The notes: a model not told the origin generated them from the sequence alone. DNA of 64,000 nucleotides from Haemophilus parainfluenzae (GCF_003252795.1 NZ_QEPQ01000006.1:1-64000); one strand, 5' to 3'. Positions 21,761-31,146 are shown, numbered from the stretch's first letter. A program made the numbers and translations.

Positions 21761-22755
21761 CAGTTTCAAATAACAAAGAATTACTCCTTGAAGTCAATCA
21801 CTTAGGCGTTAGTTTTAAAATTAAAAATGATAAATCCCTTTTCTTCGCCAAACCGCAAACCTTAAAAGCGGTAAAGGATGTATCCTTTAAGCTTTATGAA
21901 GGTGAAACCCTAGGTGTAGTAGGTGAATCGGGTTGTGGTAAATCCACGCTTGCACGTGCCATCATCGGCTTAGTCGAAGCGAGTGAAGGAGAGATCTTGT
22001 GGCTTGGTAAAAATTTACGAAAACAATCAGCTAAACAATGGAAAGATACTCGCAAAGATATCCAAATGATTTTCCAAGATCCACTCGCTTCTCTCAACCC
22101 GCGAATGAACATTGGCGAAATCATTGCCGAACCATTAAAGATCTACCAACCGCACTTAAGTGCCGCTGAAGTGAAAGAAAAAGTACAAGCGATGATGTTA
22201 AAAGTCGGGCTTTTACCAAACTTGATTAACCGCTATCCTCATGAATTTTCTGGTGGTCAATGTCAGCGTATCGGTATCGCTCGTGCGTTAATCATTGAGC
22301 CTAAAATGATCATTTGTGATGAGCCCGTTTCTGCGTTAGATGTGTCGATTCAGGCTCAAGTGGTAAATTTATTGAAATCCCTGCAAAAAGAAATGGGGCT
22401 TTCCCTAATTTTCATCGCCCATGATTTAGCGGTGGTAAAACATATTTCTGACCGCGTATTGGTGATGTATTTAGGCAATGCCATGGAATTAGGCAGCGAT
22501 GAGGAAGTGTATAACAACACTAAACATCCTTATACCAAAGCCTTAATGTCTGCTGTTCCGATTCCCGATCCGAAATTGGAACGCAATAAATCCATTGAAT
22601 TGCTTGAAGGCGAGTTGCCTTCGCCAATTAATCCGCCGTCTGGTTGCGTGTTCCGTACCCGCTGCCTAAAAGCTGATGAAAATTGCGCGAAACAAAAACC
22701 ACCTTTCACCAGCCAAAACAACAGCCATTTTGTGGCTTGTTTGAAAGTCTTATAA
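21757..22755 (+). CDS. oppF: Oligopeptide ABC importer, ATPase OppF
   Basis: Second ATPase of the Opp importer, 332 residues, pairing with OppD. Walker A GESGCGKST lies at 56-64, the signature is FSGGQCQRIGIA, and Walker B IICDEPVSALD. The C-terminal cysteine region (CVFRTRCLKADENC, then a final Cys in FVACLKVL) matches OppD. The start at 21757 overlaps the oppD stop by four bases. The operon then ends with an uptake-signal terminator. Confidence 0.96.
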   Translation: MTVSNNKELLLEVNHLGVSFKIKNDKSLFFAKPQTLKAVKDVSFKLYEGETLGVVGESGCGKSTLARAIIGLVEASEGEILWLGKNLRKQSAKQWKDTRKDIQMIFQDPLASLNPRMNIGEIIAEPLKIYQPHLSAAEVKEKVQAMMLKVGLLPNLINRYPHEFSGGQCQRIGIARALIIEPKMIICDEPVSALDVSIQAQVVNLLKSLQKEMGLSLIFIAHDLAVVKHISDRVLVMYLGNAMELGSDEEVYNNTKHPYTKALMSAVPIPDPKLERNKSIELLEGELPSPINPPSGCVFRTRCLKADENCAKQKPPFTSQNNSHFVACLKVL

Positions 22756-22758
22756 AAC

Positions 22759-22790
22759 AAAAAGTGCGGTCAATATTCACCGCACTTTTT
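22759..22790. terminator. Bidirectional uptake-signal terminator
   Basis: A perfect 12-bp stem, AAAAAGTGCGGT (22759-22770) with ACCGCACTTTTT (22779-22790), loop of 8, lies in the 39-bp gap between the convergent oppF and DUF535 genes. A and T runs on both sides let it end transcription in either direction. Confidence 0.85.
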
Positions 22791-22794
22791 ACTT

Positions 22795-23700
22795 TTACAG
22801 TCCTAACTTATCTTCGATTACTTTAGCTAAATCATCTAGCATCGCATAGCGTTTGCGATACATAGAACGTTTCTTACTCGGTACCTCATCAAGATTTCTA
22901 TCGATCTCTAAAGGTAATTCCCAATAGTCTTTCAACTGTCCACCTGATTCAGCAAAAATCGCATCATAATCTACAACATAATGTGAACTTTGAATAAAAC
23001 GCGATTTATTTTGATATTTTTGTGGAATACCTAATAATGTTTTGAAACCTAATGCTTTCGTCAATGCTTTCATTGTTTCCACCATCAAATAAGCAGGGCG
23101 TAAACCATGACACGTTTTTGTGAGTTGCTTCACCATCTCTTTAGAACCTTCAAAATTGGGTCCCTGCACCACAGAAATAAGTAATGCCTCACCAAGTTTG
23201 GCAAAAGTAAGCAAATACACTAATTCATTACGTGGTTTATGCCATAATTCCAATACCCAATAGCCTTCCATCGGTTGGTGCGTGGTCATCGACAATGTCA
23301 TTTCAAAATCAGGAATCACTTCACCAAAACTTAATGGCGTTTTATAAATGGGTTCTGAAAGGGCGGTCAATTTTTCAGGTAAAAAAAGTAGATTGTCACA
23401 AATAGCTTCGAAACGTTGTTTGCTATTAAAACGTTTATCTAAAAAACGATAAACTAATGGATAGCTATAATCTGCATGCTCATTTAATAATGTGACAAGA
23501 AAAGGATGCTGATTAATAAATTGCTCAAAATGAGCAATTGATCCTCGATGTAAAAAAGAACGAAGACGATAACGTAGGCGCTTAAGCGCATAAGAACGCC
23601 CTGGTCTATCGGGATAAACGGCTTCCGCTTTTGGCCAGTGATATTGATTTTCTTGAGATTCCATAGGTATTGGTATAATTAAAAGATTTAAAGTGTGCAT
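22795..23700 (-). CDS. DUF535 (VirK/YbjX-like) protein
   Basis: The sequence from about residue 45 to 290 has the form of the DUF535 family, to which Shigella VirK and Salmonella/E. coli YbjX belong. Visible pieces include HPFLVTLLNEHADYSYPLVYRFLDKRF, LLFLPEKLTALSEP and YWVLELWHKPRNELVYLLTFAKLGEALLISVVQGP. It has no signal peptide or membrane helix and is probably cytoplasmic. Relatives affect surface or lipid A changes and peptide resistance, but the biochemical function is unknown. The start is uncertain: CAT at 23700 or 23664 (MESQENQYHW), neither with a strong ribosome-binding site. It is divergent from engB. Confidence 0.75.
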   Translation of the reverse strand: MHTLNLLIIPIPMESQENQYHWPKAEAVYPDRPGRSYALKRLRYRLRSFLHRGSIAHFEQFINQHPFLVTLLNEHADYSYPLVYRFLDKRFNSKQRFEAICDNLLFLPEKLTALSEPIYKTPLSFGEVIPDFEMTLSMTTHQPMEGYWVLELWHKPRNELVYLLTFAKLGEALLISVVQGPNFEGSKEMVKQLTKTCHGLRPAYLMVETMKALTKALGFKTLLGIPQKYQNKSRFIQSSHYVVDYDAIFAESGGQLKDYWELPLEIDRNLDEVPSKKRSMYRKRYAMLDDLAKVIEDKLGL

Positions 23701-23766
23701 TCTCTCATAATTTCAGCAATTTTTCTATTTGTGATATGCTAGGGTCAATTGATGAAAGGAACCATT

Positions 23767-24381
23767 ATGTCTGAAATTAAACTGAATTATCATAAAGCAC
23801 ATTTTCTTACGAGTGCTCCCAATATTCGCTCCATTCCAGAAGATACAGGAATTGAAATTGCTTTTGCTGGACGCTCAAATGCCGGAAAATCAACCGCACT
23901 TAATGCATTAACCAATCAAAAAAGCTTAGCTCGAACCTCTAAAACACCAGGTCGAACACAGCTCATCAATCTTTTTGAGGTGGAGCCGAATTGTAAACTA
24001 GTGGATTTACCTGGCTATGGCTATGCTGCCGTTCCTGAGAAAATGAAAATTGAATGGCAAAAATCCCTCGGGGAATATTTGCAAAAACGCGAATGTTTAG
24101 GCGGACTTGTGGTTTTAATGGATATTCGTCACCCATTGAAAGATCTCGATCAACAAATGATCGAATGGGCAGTTTCTGCTGATTTACCCGTTATGTTACT
24201 TTTAACTAAAGCGGATAAACTCAGCCAAAGTGCACGTAGCAAACAAGTCAAAATGGTACGTGAAGCGATTTTACCCTTCCAAGGTGATATTCAAGTCGAA
24301 GCCTTTTCTGCACAAAATAAAATTGGCATTGATAAATTAGCGGCCAAACTAGATAGTTGGTTTGCACCACTTTTTTCGTAA
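23767..24381 (+). CDS. engB: Ribosome-biogenesis GTPase EngB/YihA (YsxC)
   Basis: Essential TrmE-Era-EngA-EngB-Septin-like GTPase needed for late 50S assembly. The 204-residue protein has G1 GRSNAGKST at 35-43, G2 KTPGRT, G3 DLPGYG and G4 TKADK, in the expected order. The start at 23767 has an AAAGGA ribosome-binding site; an ATG six codons upstream is not needed. It is followed by a hairpin terminator that lies inside the comM promoter region. Confidence 0.95.
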   Translation: MSEIKLNYHKAHFLTSAPNIRSIPEDTGIEIAFAGRSNAGKSTALNALTNQKSLARTSKTPGRTQLINLFEVEPNCKLVDLPGYGYAAVPEKMKIEWQKSLGEYLQKRECLGGLVVLMDIRHPLKDLDQQMIEWAVSADLPVMLLLTKADKLSQSARSKQVKMVREAILPFQGDIQVEAFSAQNKIGIDKLAAKLDSWFAPLFS

Positions 24382-24406
24382 TTTTTGATAAAGAAAAAGT
24401 AATTTC

Positions 24407-24422
24407 TGCGATCAAGATCGCA
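24407..24422 (+). promoter_or_regulatory. CRP-S (competence) site of comM
   Basis: The 16-bp core TGCGA-N6-TCGCA is exact here (TGCGATCAAGATCGCA). This is the non-canonical CRP site type that needs both CRP-cAMP and Sxy in H. influenzae competence genes. A -10-like TATAGT at 24463-24468 puts the expected transcription start near 24475, about 61 bp from the site centre, the classical class I distance. Confidence 0.85.
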
Positions 24423-24463
24423 AAAAAAGCATAGGATGTATGATTTCATTCTGTGCTTTTTTT
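24422..24463 (+). terminator. engB terminator, inside the comM promoter
   Basis: AAAAAAAGCATAG (24422-24434) pairs with CTGTGCTTTTTTT (24451-24463), with one G-U pair. It begins at the last base of the CRP-S core and ends where the comM -10 begins. Confidence 0.78.
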
Positions 24464-24510
24464 ATAGTGCGAAAATCTGATTATTTTCGACCGCACTTTA
24501 AGGAATCTGA

Positions 24511-26040
24511 ATGTCTCTTGCTATTGTTTACAGCCGAGCCTCAATGGGCGTACAAGCCCCTCTTGTTACTATTGAGGTACACTTAAGTAACGGAAAGCCT
24601 GGATTTACCTTAGTAGGCCTCCCCGAAAAAACCGTAAAAGAAGCGCAAGATCGTGTCAGAAGTGCATTAATGAATGCGCAGTTCAAATATCCTGCCAAAC
24701 GCATCACCGTAAATCTTGCACCGGCTGATTTACCCAAAGAAGGGGGACGATTTGATTTACCCATTGCGATAGGTATCTTGGCTGCATCAGATCAATTAGA
24801 CGGTAGCCGTTTAAAACAATTTGAATTCGTTGGCGAGCTCGCCTTGACGGGGGAATTACGTGGCGTACACGGTGTCATTCCTGCCATTTTAGCGGCACAA
24901 AAAGCCAAACGTGCCCCCATTATCGCTTATCAAAATGCCAATGAAGCATCGCTTGTCTCAGAGCAAGAGACTTATTTCGCTAAAAATCTGCTAGAAGTCG
25001 TGCAATTCTTAAATAATCAAGAAAAATTACCTTTAGCTTCATTACTTGCACAAGAAAGTGCGATCGGATTTTCAACTAAAAATCACTTGGATTTGACCGA
25101 TATTATTGGTCAGCAACATGCTAAACGAGCCCTAACAATAGCTGCTGCAGGCCAACACAACCTACTCTTTTTAGGGCCACCGGGGACGGGTAAAACCATG
25201 TTGGCAAGTCGTCTCACAGCATTGCTCCCTGAAATGACCGATTTAGAAGCGATTGAAACGGCTTCAATTACGAGCTTAGTACAAAATGAATTAAATTTTC
25301 ATAACTGGAAACAACGACCATTCCGAGCACCACATCATAGTGCCTCATTACCAGCCTTAGTGGGTGGAGGAACCATTCCCAAACCAGGCGAAATATCGCT
25401 CGCACATAACGGCGTACTTTTTCTTGATGAATTGCCTGAGTTTGAGCGTAAAGTGCTTGATGCACTTCGCCAGCCATTAGAAAGTGGAGAAATTATTATT
25501 TCACGTGCCAATGCAAAAATACAGTTCCCCGCTCGCTTTCAACTCGTTGCGGCAATGAATCCAAGTCCAACCGGACATTATACCGGAACACATAACCGCA
25601 CCTCACCACAACAAGTAATGCGTTATTTAAATCGCCTTTCAGGGCCATTTTTAGATCGTTTTGATTTATCTATTGAAGTCCCTCTTCTGCCACAAGGTAG
25701 CTTACAGAATACGGGGGATAGAGGCGAAACCAGCCAACAAGTACGAGAAAAAGTGTTAAAAGTGAGAGAAATTCAACTTGCTCGAGCCGGTAAAATCAAT
25801 GCGTATCTTTCAAGCAAAGAAATTGAACGAGACTGTAAATTACAAGATAAAGATGCATTATTCCTTGAGAATGCACTGAATAAGCTAGGACTTTCGGTGA
25901 GAGCCTATCATCGGATTTTAAAAGTCTCACGTACAATTGCCGATTTGAATGGCGAAAAAGAGATACAACAACCTCATTTAGCAGAAGCGCTAGGATATCG
26001 AGCGATGGATCGGTTGTTACAGAAATTATCTGCTGCTTAA
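24511..26040 (+). CDS. comM: Competence-associated AAA+ helicase ComM (YifB family)
   Basis: ComM is a hexameric AAA+ branch-migration helicase that promotes integration of incoming DNA during transformation. The 509-residue protein has the N-terminal Lon-protease-like substrate domain (to about 175), the Mg-chelatase-type AAA core with Walker A GPPGTGKT starting about residue 222 and Walker B VLFLDELPEF near 307, and the C-terminal helical domain (KVSRTIADLNGEKEI). It is preceded by a CRP-S site, so it should be induced with the other competence genes. Confidence 0.95.
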   Translation: MSLAIVYSRASMGVQAPLVTIEVHLSNGKPGFTLVGLPEKTVKEAQDRVRSALMNAQFKYPAKRITVNLAPADLPKEGGRFDLPIAIGILAASDQLDGSRLKQFEFVGELALTGELRGVHGVIPAILAAQKAKRAPIIAYQNANEASLVSEQETYFAKNLLEVVQFLNNQEKLPLASLLAQESAIGFSTKNHLDLTDIIGQQHAKRALTIAAAGQHNLLFLGPPGTGKTMLASRLTALLPEMTDLEAIETASITSLVQNELNFHNWKQRPFRAPHHSASLPALVGGGTIPKPGEISLAHNGVLFLDELPEFERKVLDALRQPLESGEIIISRANAKIQFPARFQLVAAMNPSPTGHYTGTHNRTSPQQVMRYLNRLSGPFLDRFDLSIEVPLLPQGSLQNTGDRGETSQQVREKVLKVREIQLARAGKINAYLSSKEIERDCKLQDKDALFLENALNKLGLSVRAYHRILKVSRTIADLNGEKEIQQPHLAEALGYRAMDRLLQKLSAA

Positions 26041-26047
26041 AAAATAA

Positions 26048-26068
26048 AAGAGCGAATGATTCGCCCTT
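26048..26068. terminator. Bidirectional terminator between comM and nfuA
   Basis: AAGAGCGAA (26048-26056) pairs with TTCGCCCTT (26060-26068), one G-U pair, loop TGA. T runs flank it on both strands, and the genes on either side converge. Confidence 0.8.
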
Positions 26069-26083
26069 TTTCGTATTCGATTC

Positions 26084-26668
26084 TTAATAATAAGAATGTT
26101 CACCACGTTGGTGTTCTGTTACGTCTCGTGCACCTTTTAATTCATTTGGGAAGAGCGAAACTAACTGTTTCTCTACCCCGTCTTTTAAGGTGACATCAAC
26201 CATTGAACAACCGTTACAGCCACCACCGAATTGTAGAACCGCATAACCGTCATCGGTAATTTCAATTAATGTGATTTTACCGCCATGGCTGGCTAATTGT
26301 GGGTTAATTTGTGTTTGGATCACGTACTCTACGCGCTCAATTAAAGGCGCATCATCTGCAACTTTACGCATTTTAGCGTTAGGTGCTTTTAAAGTCAGTT
26401 GAGCGCCAAGCTCTTCGGTTACATAATCAATTTCCGCGTCTTCTAAAAACGGCAAACTGATTTCATCTACAAACGCTGAAAAAGTATCGTATTTCATTTC
26501 GGTATCAGTCGCTTCAACTGAGTTTGGCGGGCAATAAGACACGCCACATTCTGCCCCAGGAGTACCAGGATTCACGACAAAAATACGAATATTTGTACCT
26601 TCTTCTTGTGTATCTAAAAGTTTCCGAAAATGTGCTTGTGCAGCATCTGAAATAAAAATTTGTTCCAT
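26084..26668 (-). CDS. nfuA: Iron-sulphur carrier NfuA
   Basis: NfuA delivers [4Fe-4S] clusters to target enzymes, especially under oxidative stress or iron limitation. The 194-residue protein has an N-terminal degenerate A-type domain (with GVSY and two Cys at 41 and 46) and a C-terminal Nfu domain with the cluster-binding Cys151 and Cys154 in GGGCNGCSM. It lies 115 bp downstream of comF on the same strand; in Haemophilus it is often counted as the end of the com operon, but the gap leaves room for its own promoter. Confidence 0.96.
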   Translation of the reverse strand: MEQIFISDAAQAHFRKLLDTQEEGTNIRIFVVNPGTPGAECGVSYCPPNSVEATDTEMKYDTFSAFVDEISLPFLEDAEIDYVTEELGAQLTLKAPNAKMRKVADDAPLIERVEYVIQTQINPQLASHGGKITLIEITDDGYAVLQFGGGCNGCSMVDVTLKDGVEKQLVSLFPNELKGARDVTEHQRGEHSYY

Positions 26669-26783
26669 AAATAAAGTCCTAATACTTGATGCAATATATC
26701 GGGAATGATACTCCTATACGGCAATTTTTTCTACATTTATTCCTATTTTTATAGATATAGGTAAATCCTATCTTTACCAGAAT

Positions 26784-27473
26784 TTAAGCTCGAGCTAAGC
26801 CCCATACTTGAATTTCTTTTACACCTAATTTTCGAAGTTGTTTGGTTATCTCTGCCAACGTTGAACCTGTTGTAATCACATCATCCACCAAAGCAACGCG
26901 TTCATAAGGAAAAGGCTTTTTGGTATTCACTGCAAAAGCATTTTTAAGATTATGTCGTCGATCTTTCGCCGTTAAACCTCGCTGAGTATGGGTATGTTTA
27001 ATCCGTTTCACCACATGATGACAGTTAGGCACATCACACCAGCGACTTAACCAATTAGCTAATAAATCAGCTTGGTTGTAGCCCCGTTGCCATTGTCGAA
27101 AATGATATAACGGTACTGGAATAATCGCCTGTGGCAGAGAGAGCCCATGCGTTCGTCTCGCCTCTCGAACCGCAAGATAAAGTAAATGAGATAAACTCCG
27201 ATCTAACCAAAACTGTTTTTGGAATTTAAAACGATGAATAAGTGAAGAAAGCGGTTCGAGGTAATGCCCAATGATCACAATGCGATCCCAAGCAGGTTCA
27301 TTTTTCAAACAATGTCCACAGCCCATTGCATAATGCTGCAAGGGTGAACCACATCGCCCACAATAAGGGAAAGTTTTAATCTGCTTCTGACATCGACTAC
27401 ACAATCCATTTCGACCTAGATGAATAGATCGCTTGCAATGCACACAACTAAACTGAAAAAAATGGGAAAACAT
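26784..27473 (-). CDS. comF: Competence protein ComF (phosphoribosyltransferase fold)
   Basis: ComF is required for transformation in Haemophilus and acts on the cytoplasmic side, helping bring single-stranded DNA across the inner membrane. The 229-residue protein has paired zinc-ribbon cysteines at the N-terminus (CVHC, CSRC, CGRCG, CGHC) and a type I phosphoribosyltransferase domain with VALVDDVITTGST near residue 195. The start ATG at 27473 is chosen for family length; a GTG at 27489-27491, next to the comE stop and within an uptake signal, would add six residues and would give tighter coupling. Confidence 0.92.
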   Translation of the reverse strand: MFSHFFQFSCVHCKRSIHLGRNGLCSRCQKQIKTFPYCGRCGSPLQHYAMGCGHCLKNEPAWDRIVIIGHYLEPLSSLIHRFKFQKQFWLDRSLSHLLYLAVREARRTHGLSLPQAIIPVPLYHFRQWQRGYNQADLLANWLSRWCDVPNCHHVVKRIKHTHTQRGLTAKDRRHNLKNAFAVNTKKPFPYERVALVDDVITTGSTLAEITKQLRKLGVKEIQVWGLARA

Positions 27474-27492
27474 AAGAGAAATTGACCGCACT

Positions 27493-28875
27493 TTATTTTT
27501 TCACTTTTTCAACTTGCTTAAAATGCTTTTCTTTCTTAGCCATCTCCATTCTTTCACCTTGTTTCAAAATATGAGGGGTCACAAAAATGACGAGTTCTCG
27601 CTTTTGATGTCGTTCACTTTCCTTACTAAATAAGCGCTTAATACCAGGAATATCGCCCAATAATGGTACTTTATCGACACCTTTCGTGATCGTATCGTGG
27701 AATACACCACCCAATACAATTGTTTCCCCATCTTTGGCAAAAACTTGCGTGTTAATTTCTTGTTTATCAATGGACACCACTTCATTTTGCCCGTAAGCCA
27801 CGCGATTTCCCGGGGAATTTTGACTCACTAATAAATCCAATAAAATATTATTATTCTTCGAAATATGCGGTGTCACTTCTAATCCCAACACCGCCTCTCT
27901 AAATTCCACTGATTGGGTGTCATTTTTCCCATTCGTCACCACATAAGGAATTTCTGTCCCTTGTTTAATGCTTGCGCTTTTCTTATTGGTTGTGAGTAAG
28001 CGAGGGCTTGCAATAATTTCTACGTTATTTTCACGTTCAAGTGCGGTCAATTCTAGGTCTAATAATCGACCATTAATTTTAGCTACTTGAAGAGCTAATG
28101 AGCCAGCTGGCGTGACGGTTGTCGCAAAATTCACATTTAAATTATTACTGATATTACTAAATCCATTCGCATCTAAACTGCCACTCACTCGATGGGCTGC
28201 CTCAGTAGGATTAAAAATGCCCCAACGCACACCTAATTCTTTTAGGCTTTCATCAGTAATCGTCACAATACGTGCTTCAATCACGATTTGCTCAATGGGT
28301 TTATCCAACTCTGCGATTAACTTTTTGATATTTTTGACAGAACGTGCATCATCCTGAATCAGTAATACATTGCTTCGGTCATCAAAGGTAATCGTGCCGC
28401 TAGGTGAAAGCAAAGAACCACTACCAGTTGTTAAAGATTTCATCACATCAGAGGCCTTGGCAAAATGAAGTTTAACCGTTGTACTCACCAGTGGTGTTTC
28501 GCTAGGCAAACTTTCTCCGCTAATCGCCATAGGTTCTGTCATTTTCTCTGCATATTGTTCATGTTGAGAAGGCTTACCCAGATAATAAATATTATTTTCT
28601 TGATAAAAAGAGAACCCTTTGATTTTTGCCACGGAACGTAATAAGCGATCAAAATCTACGTTATCTAATTGCAATGAAAGTTTTCCTTCTAGCTCATCAT
28701 CAATCATTAAATTAGCATTTTGCTCAAGAGCAAGTTGCTGGAGAGTTGCTACCATTGGCGCCTGTTTTAACCGAAGTGAAAAGACGCGATTTTCTGCCGC
28801 TGAGTAAGTTGTCCATAGGATCAAAAAACACATTAAAAACTGACCGCACTTTGTTTTTATTTTCTGGTTTAGCAT
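27493..28875 (-). CDS. comE: Competence secretin ComE (PilQ homologue)
   Basis: Outer-membrane secretin through which the competence pseudopilus extends and DNA enters the periplasm. A signal peptide ends around residue 27 (TTYSAAE). A short N-terminal STN-like domain is followed by N-domains (STTVKLHFAKASDVMKSL, NVLLIQDDARSVKNIKKLI) and the C-terminal secretin core (EIPYVVTNGKNDTQSVEFREAVLGLEVTPHIS, GETIVLGGVF, PLLGDIPGIKRLFS). The 460-residue length is shorter than many PilQ proteins but usual for Haemophilus ComE. It starts 1 bp after comD. Confidence 0.94.
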   Translation of the reverse strand: MLNQKIKTKCGQFLMCFLILWTTYSAAENRVFSLRLKQAPMVATLQQLALEQNANLMIDDELEGKLSLQLDNVDFDRLLRSVAKIKGFSFYQENNIYYLGKPSQHEQYAEKMTEPMAISGESLPSETPLVSTTVKLHFAKASDVMKSLTTGSGSLLSPSGTITFDDRSNVLLIQDDARSVKNIKKLIAELDKPIEQIVIEARIVTITDESLKELGVRWGIFNPTEAAHRVSGSLDANGFSNISNNLNVNFATTVTPAGSLALQVAKINGRLLDLELTALERENNVEIIASPRLLTTNKKSASIKQGTEIPYVVTNGKNDTQSVEFREAVLGLEVTPHISKNNNILLDLLVSQNSPGNRVAYGQNEVVSIDKQEINTQVFAKDGETIVLGGVFHDTITKGVDKVPLLGDIPGIKRLFSKESERHQKRELVIFVTPHILKQGERMEMAKKEKHFKQVEKVKK

Positions 28876-28876
28876 T

Positions 28877-29260
28877 TTAGAATCTCATCATGATTGAGGT
28901 TGTTTGTTCACATTGCCCCGCTTTATAAGCTTGAAACGTCACGCTATTTTTAGTCACTTTTTCAATTAAATAGCCTTCCTTTCCAATTCTCTGCCCTACT
29001 TGAGCAGACAGAATATGCCCATCATCATTAAATAATACTTCTGCCTGTTTACCATATTGTACAACGCCCACAATATGTAGCTGAGCCAATAGGCGTTCCT
29101 CCGCCAGTCTCGGCTCCGAATACACGCAAGCCGACACCGGCGGTAGGGTGAGCCCCTCTTTTGGATATTCGGTTTGTTCTCTTTGTTTACGATCAAAAGG
29201 ATCTTTCGAAAATACTGATACAGAAAAAAACGCTATCAAGATTAAAAAGAGCTTTTTCAT
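28877..29260 (-). CDS. comD: Competence protein ComD (PilP-like)
   Basis: A 127-residue exported protein with an N-terminal signal segment (KKLFLILIAFFSVSVFS). By position and form it is the counterpart of the type IV pilus protein PilP, which links the inner-membrane PilN/PilO pair to the secretin. The C-terminal half (LHIVGVVQYGKQAEVLFNDDGHILSAQVGQRIGKEGYLI) resembles the PilP/GspC homology fold. Its start codon overlaps the comC stop by one base, and its own stop is one base from comE. Confidence 0.9.
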   Translation of the reverse strand: MKKLFLILIAFFSVSVFSKDPFDRKQREQTEYPKEGLTLPPVSACVYSEPRLAEERLLAQLHIVGVVQYGKQAEVLFNDDGHILSAQVGQRIGKEGYLIEKVTKNSVTFQAYKAGQCEQTTSIMMRF

Positions 29261-29802
29261 TACTTGTCCTTATTCAGTTGGAAAATTAACTCGCATGTAA
29301 TAGAGGCATTTTCCTCTTCATCTAATTTCTCAATATTTAATTGCGTTAAAGAAAGTGTAGGAACATCGTTTAAAAGTGCGGTCAAAAATTGCTGTAAATC
29401 GACAAAATAGCCTTGTAACGACAAATGCAACAAAGTATGTTGAGAAAAATCCCAACGCAAATCCAACGCTCGAAGTCGCCCATTTAACAATGCCTGAACA
29501 TGCTGATTGATCGGCAACACAGAATTAGCCAATTCTGGAGAAAGTTGTCGGCTGTCTGACTTTTGTCTTAAGGTTCGTAAAATCTTTTCCTGTTTCTCCC
29601 ATTCTTGTTGTTGCAAACTCAATTCTGCATCAAGTCGATGCAGTTCATCGCTATTTTCAATGTAACGAAAAACAGGTAAAAAGATGACCGCACCTAGTGC
29701 GCTCAACCAAAAGATAGCATGGACCATTTGAGGTAATCGAAACCATTTTCCCAACCAACCTTGTGCACTTTTTTGAGCGATCTCATTGATAAAGTTCCTC
29801 AT
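29260..29802 (-). CDS. comC: Competence protein ComC (PilO-like)
   Basis: A 180-residue bitopic membrane protein: one transmembrane helix at about 27-46, a coiled-coil stretch at about 50-80 (rich in Glu, Gln and Leu), then a periplasmic ferredoxin-like domain. It corresponds to PilO, which pairs with PilN (here ComB) in the alignment complex of the type IV pilus. It overlaps comB by four bases and comD by one. An uptake signal lies inside the coding sequence (29373-29384). Confidence 0.9.
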   Translation of the reverse strand: MRNFINEIAQKSAQGWLGKWFRLPQMVHAIFWLSALGAVIFLPVFRYIENSDELHRLDAELSLQQQEWEKQEKILRTLRQKSDSRQLSPELANSVLPINQHVQALLNGRLRALDLRWDFSQHTLLHLSLQGYFVDLQQFLTALLNDVPTLSLTQLNIEKLDEEENASITCELIFQLNKDK

Positions 29803-30317
29803 TGCACAGGCTCCGATAAATGAATATCAAACTGAAAGAGTAACTGTTGTTGCACTGGTTGAAACTTGGTTAAATTAACCTCGGTAAAATGGCGTTTAAG
29901 AAATTGATGTATTGCTTCAAATTCTTGTTGATTTTCCGTCATGCCTGAAAGGACAACTTGCTTAGCATTGAGCGTAAATACATCTAACTCACCTTGTTGT
30001 AATGGTAACTCAGTTAATAAGTTAAGCATCCGATACACATATTCTGTATCCATCTCTGTCAGCTCATTCATTTCTTTCAGGTTACTCTGTAGTTGCTGAA
30101 CTTGAATGCGTTTCTGATGGACTTGATTGGTAATTTGTGTGAGTTTTTCTTTTGTCTGGCTTAGGGCTTGCCCTTGTTGTTCATTGAGTTGGTTCAATCC
30201 AACAACAATCAAAACTGAGCAAGCTAGCCAAATTAAACCTTGCCACATAAAGCGCCGAAAAGCCTTTTGATGTTGTTCTACGCGCCAAGGCAATAAATTA
30301 AGGCTTAACATCATCAC
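29799..30317 (-). CDS. comB: Competence protein ComB (PilN-like)
   Basis: A 172-residue protein starting with the conserved PilN segment SLNLLPWR, which binds the PilM-like ComA, followed by one transmembrane helix about 24-41 and a coiled coil about 45-90. The rest is periplasmic. The start overlaps comA by 20 bp; the three tandem ATG codons make the exact first residue uncertain. Translational coupling along comABCD is likely from the overlaps. Confidence 0.9.
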   Translation of the reverse strand: MMMLSLNLLPWRVEQHQKAFRRFMWQGLIWLACSVLIVVGLNQLNEQQGQALSQTKEKLTQITNQVHQKRIQVQQLQSNLKEMNELTEMDTEYVYRMLNLLTELPLQQGELDVFTLNAKQVVLSGMTENQQEFEAIHQFLKRHFTEVNLTKFQPVQQQLLFQFDIHLSEPVQ

Positions 30318-31146
30318 TCTCCCAATTAATTAGAGGCAAAAGTACGGGGGTTTTTGAGGATAAATCTACTAGCTTTAAATCGGTTTGCCACAGCGCATTA
30401 CCTAAAGCGATGAAAGGAAGATCTGTTTCGATACGCTGCCAATCCTGAGGCAGTAATTCGATTGGGAGTGAATCTAATATATCGGGCGTTTGATACACAT
30501 AAATCTGTTCAATTGTTTCAGGAAAACGCTGAATAAATTGTTGATAAAGCTCAGATAAATCACGTTGAGATTGCAAGACTTGTCGTTGTTGTAAGCGTTC
30601 ACAAACGGCGAGACAACCTTGTTGATCTTGATATAAAAACAAGGCGTTCGTCGGCTCTTGCCCTAAAATGACATAAAATGCGCGTAAAATACTGTGATTC
30701 AGTAAATCAAGTGCGGTCAATTTTAGCGGCAAATATTTTGCTAATTCTGCATTGGCACTTTCTTGTCGAATCGCCGTGATATCTAAACGAAAACCTTGTT
30801 TTAATGGCGTGGTCAAATAATCAAACCATAATTCATCCAAAGGAATCGGTAATTCTTTTTGCAAAATGAAACGGCATTGTTGTTCACACTCCTGAGCATT
30901 GAGTGTTTGCGGTAAAATAAGCGTTTTAGACCAAGTTAAATGGGGTGAAATGGCGCCGATAAAACAACATTGGTTAGTTTTTTGTGGTAAATAAGGCAAT
31001 AACTGGGAAAAAATGTCCTTTTGTTGTCCATTCAAGCAAATAGATTGAACTTTGTGGAATTCATCTAGCCAAACAAAATAGAGGTTATCTTGTTGTTTAC
31101 TCACACCAATTTGTTGTTTTCGCTGCTTTCTATGAGCAATTCCCAT
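30298..31146 (-). CDS. comA: Competence protein ComA (PilM-like)
   Basis: First gene of the com operon, 282 residues, the counterpart of cytoplasmic PilM, an actin-like ATPase-fold protein that binds the N-terminus of PilN. The sequence is divergent from PilM and keeps only an outline of the fold (for example the middle segment LPLKLTALDLLNHSILRAFYVIL). It lies about 100 bp downstream of a CRP-S site and starts about 100 bp from the divergent ponA. All genes of comABCDEF appear intact, so the strain should be able to build the uptake machine, although pil genes are outside this window. Confidence 0.9.
   Translation of the reverse strand: MGIAHRKQRKQQIGVSKQQDNLYFVWLDEFHKVQSICLNGQQKDIFSQLLPYLPQKTNQCCFIGAISPHLTWSKTLILPQTLNAQECEQQCRFILQKELPIPLDELWFDYLTTPLKQGFRLDITAIRQESANAELAKYLPLKLTALDLLNHSILRAFYVILGQEPTNALFLYQDQQGCLAVCERLQQRQVLQSQRDLSELYQQFIQRFPETIEQIYVYQTPDILDSLPIELLPQDWQRIETDLPFIALGNALWQTDLKLVDLSSKTPVLLPLINWESDDVKP

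Noticed and set aside
24407-24422. CRP-S dyad at 24407-24422 as the stem of the engB terminator
   Set aside because: The dyad could form a short hairpin, but a better stem with a T run lies next to it at 24422-24463, and the dyad fits the competence consensus at the correct distance from the comM -10.
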